Assembly: GCF_036370855.1 (NCBI RefSeq)
Contig: NC_088099.1
Coordinates: forward strand, 144,167,017-144,231,016
DNA length: 64,000 nucleotides
Direction: 5' to 3'
Origin: Dromaius novaehollandiae
Taxonomy: Eukaryota > Chordata > Aves > Casuariiformes > Dromaiidae
Position 1 is the first letter of the stretch. Each line of letters starts with the position of its first letter. Below the pieces are notes generated by a model. The model had not been told where the DNA came from and did not search any database. It saw only the letters and a program-made list of their open reading frames with translations. Position numbers and translations under genes: made by a program. Of the stretch, positions 28,701-37,700 are shown piece after piece.

Positions 28701-31700
28701 CGCCACAATCCAAAATAAGATCACAGCTATTATCAACTGCTTTATTAATTCCACTGTACCACCAGCTCTGCAGATTGACATCCCAACTGAACAAGCAGAA
28801 AAGATTTTGGAGCACAGGAAGGAACTAGGACCTTACATTTTTAGAGAGGCACAGGTAAAAAGGCGGAAGAATCTCCGTAACAGATTTGGCTAGAATTCGT
28901 ATGCCTGATTTTAGGAACAGTCTTTGTTGCTTACGTGAAAATTTTGACTCCCTACATAAGCCTGGGCACAAAGTAGAACGTTGTAGTCATCCATTTCAAT
29001 ACAGATCGTATGGTGGAGATGACAGAGGATCTTCAGATACGAACCGCTCAATAAACTGGACAATCTCTGTCAGCTGGCTATTGTCCAGCCCTGTTTTAGG
29101 AATTCTGGCAGTGGATGACCTTTGTTCACTTTTTTGAACTGCTTGCTCTTTACCGCTTGGTTAACATCAGAGAAGTAATTTGAAGTTAGAGGATTCATTC
29201 ATATAAATATAAAAAAAAGTGTAGACGTCAGTAAAGGACAAAGACAGCTTAGCTTACTGAATGTCTTTCCCTTCCTTATAACATAGGGCTTATGTTAAAT
29301 GGCTCTGGACAATTTTCTCTCCCTGATCTTTGTACTAAGCCTTAATGGCGATTTGCAGAACTTCACTATGGATTCCTGGTTACTATCTTTTATGACTTTT
29401 CTTCTAAAATCCACAAAGCTAATTCCTCTTTTCCTATGAAATTGCCATCAACACCTTTAAAAATCAAATGTGAGTCCATAAAATATTTGGATCTCAAGAG
29501 ATGAATGGTTTGTCAGAGAGAAGGATTCATACAGATCCTAGGAGAAACAAGAAGGCTCATTTAAGAGTTAAGCCTATGTAAAACACAGTGAATTCCAGAA
29601 ATGCAGCACAAAACCAAAGGAAGAACTTGGCAAAAAAGTTGCGACTGGAATATGATAGTGACTCAAATGTCACTTTCAAGTAGGTTGAGCCAGAATCAGT
29701 GAGGTGCTGAGCACACTTGACTCCCTTTGAAGCCAAGTTTCTCAATGAGAGTTAAACTGCTAAATAACTTGAAAAATGTGGGCCTTAGTACGTGCAGCAA
29801 TAGAATGCACTGAGCCCCTCTGTTTGCTTTTTTAAAATTGTTTTTCTTATTCTAGTTCAGAAAAGACCCTGTGAGAGATTATATCATTTAAAAATTATCC
29901 AAGATTTGCTCATAGATCTGTAATGTGGTTTAAGAGCCTTTCCAGAGGCAAAAAAGTATTTCCTTTCTCTTAAGCAGGAAAAAAAAAGCTCTCCCTAATG
30001 AACAGAATATTTGAAATACTTGAGCAGAACAGTGGTGCAAAAGCAATTCTACTGGTGTATATTTTATCAAGAATACTTGTAAAAAATGATGGATGTTTTC
30101 ATTAATACAAAAAATTGTTTAGGGAAATATAAAAAAAGAAAGTGCTTTTTAACTGTGTTTTAGGAAGATTTCTCACCAGTAATAAACACACTGATGAAAA
30201 GCATGTGCCGAGCAAAGCTGGGCTGAAATGGCAGGACACAGTACGTGGGAGGAACAGGGCTGTGTATTCAAAAAGAAATACTTATTTCATTCTCATGGTA
30301 AACTACATTTTATTTTACAGTAAACTGTTTTCCTAATGCAGTCAAGATAGACTTTCTTTTCTTTCTGCTCAGATGACTATTTTTGCTCTTCTGTTTAAAT
30401 TTTGGGCAAATTTTTGCGAGTTTCGAAGCAATTTGGCCAGTGACAAAATTTTACCTGCCTTGGAGAGAAAAAAAGAAAAACAGATGCAAAAGAAGAAAGG
30501 CAAAACAGCAGAGGTAAGGCTTACAGAGGTTCAGGTGAGAGCTGACAGGCTGCATATACACTCTTTTATGAGCAAACATGCAGGAATTCAAATATCCTTT
30601 TTCTCAGTCTGATCCAAAGCTACCGAAATCTTTTTGTTAGAACTCAAGCTTTACATATGATCTACTCCTAGGACAATTAGTTCCCAATCCTGCCAATGCA
30701 TATACATATGTTTAACTTGAAGCAGATGAGTCAATGGAATACTCCTTTCATTAAGCAGAGGGGAAAATGTATTTCAGACATATTTTGTACAGAGGGAAAA
30801 AGCGGAAAAGAGGGTTGAATTTTAAAAAATCTATATATGATACATGTGTACAACGGGTAAATGTAGATTTGCCTGCACTTGCAGTGTATACTGTCATTTT
30901 TTAGGATTTACAGTCCTCAGAAGCCGCTATTAAAAAAAACAAAATTTCATATCTATCTTTCAGAAAGAGCCCTTGAAAAGTCTGCACATTATTTTTTAAA
31001 ATACTTATGTGCTAATTACTCTTTATACTCTGTGTCTTTTCTTGAATATTTCTCAGCTTTGACCATGAAATTGTTAAGAGTTCTCACAATCAGTTTCCAG
31101 ACAGTTTCAGTGCATTAGCAGAACTGTGACCTCTAGAGCGGAATGCTTGCTTGTAAAATTGTTTTTCTTGGAATTTTATTATTAAAATATAATGGATTTT
31201 TTTTGTATTGATTATAGGCTTTGCAAAAGTTTATTTTTTACAAAATGTAACTGGCCAGCTTTGAGGAGAGAACATTCCTGTAAGGGCTGAGAAATTACTG
31301 GACTTGCAAACTATCATAAGTAGCATTAAAAGACCTTTACGTATTTTAAATACCACGTACACATGTGTTGAGATGTTACTGGTGATGAGAACCACATGAG
31401 TACCTGGATAGATAAAGACATATGCCTGTAAGAACATGTACACTTTGTTATCCTCTTTTTAGACACATGAAAACTGAGGATCAGCGAAGTGTTACTCAAG
31501 GCCACACAGCAATGTCAAGTGAAGTCTAGAATCCAAGAACTCATGCTCTTTTCTCCAAAGCACGTTGCCTCCATACAGAAATGTCTGGCAAGGCCATTGG
31601 CAATACTTATAGTGCAAGAATGCAATATTTCAAAGTAATGCACTTCTGTGTTTTCGCAGACTTATTTTTTCCATCTGTTTGTTGCCTGTCTATAAGATTT

Positions 31701-34700
31701 CTGATTAGGATCAAGGAAATAAAATCTTGGCGAGGAGGGCAAAAGCCTAGCTTTTATGGGGAACAAATGGGAAAGGTGAATTACTCTTCTTAACTGGAAA
31801 ATAGGGTAAGAAATTTTAGAAAGTGACAGGCAGAGAATGCAGCTCAGTGAACAGTTTACAGACTATTTTTTCACAAAAATTATCAGTAAACCAGTTACCT
31901 TTAAAATACCTCAGAAGAATAGGAGGGACAGATAAGTCTTTGAAACCCTTTTTCCTTTCTTTATTTAAAGCGTTTCCCATTCCCTCCTCTCTTCTGTCCC
32001 CTCAGTGACAGCATAACTATTCAAACAAATTGATTCAGCACAACTGAGGACAAAGTATCCATGGCAGGGCAGTGCACGAAGCTCATAAAGCCACTCCTAA
32101 AGTGAGGTTTAGGATAGAAGCGTTTTCCATATCCTGCAACATCTTGTTCCTGCTCCCCTGCACCCACCAGGCTCATGCTGAAGGAGAGGAAGCCTCTGCC
32201 AAGGGATGGAAATGATATTATTTTTTCTTACTTTTTTTTTTTTTTCTCTCAAATCAGTTGCCATTTGCACTTTGTGTCAAACTAAACAACCGTAGTCCTT
32301 GGGGAGGAATTTTACATTCTCTTCCCATGAACTTTTTGCTGGGGTGGCCCATCTAGCTGGGCTCTCTTCACTTTCTGAAGTGACTCGATAAGGCAGCTGG
32401 ACCATGGTGTAGTGCAAAGGAAAACACAGATGGCCAAGCAGGTTGCCACTGTGACTTCTCTTGGTACTAGCTGACTATCGCAGTATTTTGCATGTGCCTA
32501 CCTGGCACTTATGGAACAAATCCAGCTCCTTTATCTGACCTATTGAAGGTTTCCTGGCAGTGAGGGAAGCCCTGCAAGTGCTGTACAATGCTGAGACCTC
32601 TGGACAGCCTCTGAGAGGCACCAATGAGTAGGTATGGGGTGAAGTAAGCTGGAACAGTCAATGTGATTACTTCAATATTGAGCTAGAATAGTTGTTTTAA
32701 AGATGTTGCTTTGGGGGAGGATGATTTGCTTTCTCCCTTTTCACATATTTGCCCTTGGTGTGCTGCAGCTATATGGACTCACCTTTGGGCTGTGGATTTG
32801 CTCCTCAGTTAATTGGTAGACACACATGACACGTTCTTTTTAAAATATCATTAGTCGCTTTTTGCAAACTGCCTTGATGCCAATATTCGTAGTCGGTTGC
32901 ATACAAAATTGCACTCTTCCTCCAAAGTTGATTTGGAAATTTTAGCTGTCACGTGTACAAAATAGTATTAACTTAACCATAAATCTGTACTTATTCTTTC
33001 CATGCACTTATCAGAGAAAGGCTAAAGCCACATGCATTAGTTTTACTTTTCCATCTTTTCTCCATCACTCTTTAAGTTTTTTAGTAGTAACCATATTCTT
33101 TAGTAAGTGGTGTAACATCAAGAGATATGCCATTACCACAACCTCGCCTAGTTTGTTATGAGAAGATGTTATTAAAGGAATTATTTAATTCTCCATTCTC
33201 ATCTAAAAATAGCAAATACAAACTATATTAGTATATACAGTGTTTCTGTTTATGCATTAGTCTCCCTAAGTTGAGTGTATTGTCAAAGTTAATAAGCCTG
33301 CGTCTGGAGATAAGATAAATGCCATGCTGCCTAGACAACTCTGTGCCCAAAAGTCTCCATTATAGATGATGGGTCCGTAGGACAGTGGGGAGGATGATGA
33401 AGGAAAACGCTTGTTGGAAGCAAGGAATTAGGATAGTCTGGTCCTTTTCCAGATCTTTCAGGGGCTTTCTGAGTAACTTGGGGAAGCCATTTGGCCTCTC
33501 CTTTTTTGTCTCATTTGCAACATGGGGCAGGCAAGTTATGTTACTTGCCTCATGGGGATGTTGTGGGACTAATTAATCAATATTCGTAAAGAGTTTTGGG
33601 ATCATCAGGCAGAATGTGCAAAAGTAAAGCCTTAATAAAACATGAAAGCAACAGGAAAATGGCAAATAGTTAATCTCTCAAGCATTTACCAAGGATTACA
33701 GTGCCTTGCCCGCCACTGTAAATGTTTTAAATGAGATTGCCTAAGTTTCTAATATATACACTGCAGCTCGTTCACAGGTACTGGACTTGAAGCTGGAATT
33801 AACCATGGGAAATCCTATGTCCTACATTTATACAGGAGGCCACATTAGAGGATTTATAATGGCTTCTCTGTCCTTACAATATGTTCTGTTGCAGGTTCAC
33901 CCTCTCCCTTAGCTACAACTCACTCCTTTGGAGCAGGTCTGAAATCTGAAATGAAGATAGCTGGCAGGAGCCCAGGGGCCAGGAAACTTGATAAGGACAA
34001 AGAAATGCTTTAAAAAGCAGTATCTTCTTCTATTTGTTAGTACGCCTGAAGTGATGAATTATGAACCTGGCGATTAGAAAGCTCTGTCCAAAGTATGTCC
34101 ATAGTATAAAATGTTACTGCATATGACACACACATTTCAAATGACAATTTTGTTTCCTCAGGCTTTACTTTTTACTTTAGCTCAGCAGTTATTGTCTACA
34201 TCTAATTATGAGTTCTTACTATTATTGGCAGGGTAAAGGAGAGGGGAAAAAAGCTCTCAGTCTGTCAAGCAGTGTTTTCGGAGACGAATTGGGTGCGGAG
34301 AGAAGACGAGCATCATCTCCATATGGATATGTGCAGCAGGTAACTAATAAACATATTGCTACATATATCATCATTCAAAAGAGATAAAATGGTTTGGGGA
34401 GAATGGGAGGGTAGAGTTTGGCTTAGAATACTACTGCTACATGATTCTTCAATAACTGTTCATTCTTCTACCATTAACTTTGCTGTTTAGAAGTTTACCT
34501 ACCTTATCATATCTTAAATTTTTTTTGAAGATTTATATTCTAGGAAGTATTAATATCTAATAATATCAAGCCCTTTAATTCAAGTGTGGAAGTTTAATTT
34601 AAAAATAAGTTGCAGGAAAAGAAGTTCAATCTGGAATAAGAAATTTTGTATGACAGGAAATTCTTGAAAGAATTTGGTTTAAGCTTGAGTCCTGTTGTGC

Positions 34701-37700
34701 TTATAGGTCAAAACCTGAAACTGAGCTCATTTAGTAAATCTAGGTATTTGGATACAAAATCAGACAGAAAGCAACTTAGTCTTCTAGTACTTCTTTAAGA
34801 ATAACTCTCATGACACGTCAAATATGTAGTGGAAGGTAATAGTAGTATTAGAGAAACAAGGAGAACAGACTTGCCATATTGGGAATATCAAATGATGGTT
34901 CAAAGCTGAGCAGACACTGCCGTGATATAATGGGGAATCTGTGCAATCAAATAATCACAGCTGTAGCATGTGATGCAGGAATAAATCCCACTCTGCTCAG
35001 TGTTTCAATTCCACAGAGCTCCTCCATGGCATTACATTAGCGATGGCGGAATATAGAAATAGGCAGTCTGAAATTCTCTCAAAATCTGAAGCCAAAGTGT
35101 AAACTACATAGTTAAGCTCATAGTCTTATCCCTTAAATGGACCTTAGTAACTTTTGCTTATATTTATGTCAAAAGAAAAGTGAGTTGGGTGATTCCCAGG
35201 CAAGTATATCAATACCATACACCTAAGCCTTCAAGAAGAGGCCAGATAACCTCACAAAGAGCAATAACCTCTCCTGGACCAGTTTCTTCTCCTGGCCCCT
35301 TGCTGCTCCATGAAGATGTTACAAACTCTTATTGAATCACAAAATGAAAAATTGGCCTCAAGCTTTTCATGTTGTAAGGAAAAAAGGCCAAATAACAATA
35401 CACTCTCCATAGTGATTTGAACCTGAAACATTAAATGTTGAACCTGAAACTGGGGATGTAGCAATGTAAAGAGCAACATTTGTTCCTTGGAAAAGGAGAG
35501 GGTGCCATCCCTAGACAATCTATCTTTAGTGGTAGCAGCATGCTGCTAAAGAGGTTAGGCAGAAAGAATTGTGATGTTAATGAGACCTTCTGGATTTGAG
35601 ATAAGGCACACTTAAGAGATGTGGCAGGGAGAAAACATGAAATAAAGTCCTCAAAAGCACAAAAGCCTGAAATTTTGGAAGGGGAAAGGTCTGCTGTGCA
35701 TCAGTTTTGAGGAAGAAAGGAGAGAGAATGTCACTGAGAATTAGGGATACACGATAAAAGAATATAAGCATCGGATCTGTCAGCTTCAACTGCATCTAAG
35801 GTTGTTTTGAGATTTGCTTTTTTGCAACAGTATTATTTGTCCCATGATTACAGTATCGTCATGACAAAACCCCTGTTTTCAATAACTGGGATTAGTCAGT
35901 AACCAGGATATAAGATTAGCTTTCTGTCACACTATTAAAATGGACCATCAACGACCAGTGACATGGTCTGGAGCTTGATTTTTTTTAATGGTTCTTGCAG
36001 GTTTCCTGGTCCTATTCCAAGTACATAGAAGCCTTGGAGCAGGAGAGAATACTCCTTAAAATGCAAGAAGATCTGGAGAAAAATTCATCATCACTCCTTA
36101 CAGGTTATTAACCAAGTTCTGTAGTTTCGGAGGACAAGCTTATAGCTTAGGTGAAATTTTCTCAGGATAGGGGCTTCAGTTGTTTGCTCTCCTTTGGAGT
36201 GGCCTATGTAAGCCACTGCCTCTCTTAACCTGTCAACAGGGAAGTTGCTTTCTGCACCAGAATGATTAGTAACAAATTTTCTACAAAAGAAAAAGGGAAA
36301 GTTGCAGGGCATCACCATTGGCTATACTGTGCATGCCCTATCGGAGAGGGGAATATGTCCATTTCTTCATTCCACACCTTTTTGGGTCACATATATTTCA
36401 CCTCCCTGAATTCTAGTACTTTAGCAACTTAGGTTCAACCAAACAAGTTAAACTTTCACCAGTTTGTCAGTATGCTTTCATGGGATCTACCAGGAGTTGC
36501 CTCAAGCTTGTATGAGCTGTGAATATCCTCTTAGTGTCTTCCCCAAGGAGTTTATGACCTGTTTGTTCCTTAAATAGTGCATGTGATATTAAACTATTCA
36601 GTTTCCCATCATTTTAGTTTTATTTCTATGTGCAGGTTCCTCATCTGTGTCCTTACTGAAGCCACGCAGCTCTGAAAGATTCATCCTTTCTCCAAGGAGT
36701 AGTATGATTTTGGAGAAACACTCAGATCTTCCCAGAGAAACAGAAAGTGAGTACCAGATTGCCAAGAGTGTGCTTTGAAATTTGGATTATTAAAAGCTAA
36801 TTTTCCTGCTGTCAATGCTGATGCTCATTCTTAGTAAATTGTCCCATTCCAGATCACATTTAACTGAAGCTGTACAGCCTCACCATGAAGACAAGATTAT
36901 TTTTTACTCCAAACATGGTTGTCTTTTTAGCCAGATGGAAATTTGTTGCAAAATGGCAGTCTCTGAAATGTGGTAATCTAGGCTTTCCAGTTGAAATACT
37001 TTAACTAGGAGCATGAGGTGACTGAAGGAAGCTCAAATCCCATGGAGTTACTGGCAAAGGCCTGACACAGAACCAGGAACAGATCATCTCTGCTGAAGCA
37101 GATTAAACATTAAAATGGGAGAAAGGAGTGGGACAGCAGAGTTCTGTTAAAATGAAAAAGATTTTGCTTCAAAGCTTGAATTCCTAGATGACAGAGATGA
37201 CACAGTTCCCTGGAGATTTTGTTTTGTTTTGTTTTGATTTCAAGTATACCCTGAAATTAGATGGACTTCAAAAATTAATAGAACTTGGATTACTGCTCTC
37301 CTTCCCTCTCTGCTCCTCCTGCATCTTCTATTTCAGGACTTCAGCATTGCTATTTTAGTATCCTGCCCTCCCTACTGTTCCTAAAGTTCCCAGTGCCTGA
37401 ATACTCTTCCTGTGGCAGCATGTCGTATGTGGCCAGGAGGAGGAGAAAATTGCAGCAATCCTTGTTCTTTTATTTCCTCATATTCCCTTTCTGCCTTCTC
37501 AACACCTCCCCTACATGCAGGTAAAACTCACGCAGTTGCCTTGGACCTTATACACCTCTGCAGATGTTACTGTATCTCATGCATTCATGCCTTTTTTGTA
37601 CTGTAGTTCTTCTGCTCTATGACCCCGTGCTCCACCTGCAGCTACATCAGCATGCAGAGTCCTTGAGCAGGGGCTTCAATCTTGCCCTGTAAGCTGAGAA

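Larger units (their letters stand above)
30514..34231 (+). other. RGS22: RGS22 intron, 3.7 kb
   Basis: Intron between exons 13 and 14. It holds two old MIR-type SINE relics, about 31455-31575 (reverse) and about 33405-33640 (forward), listed separately. No extra exon is supported. Confidence 0.7.
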
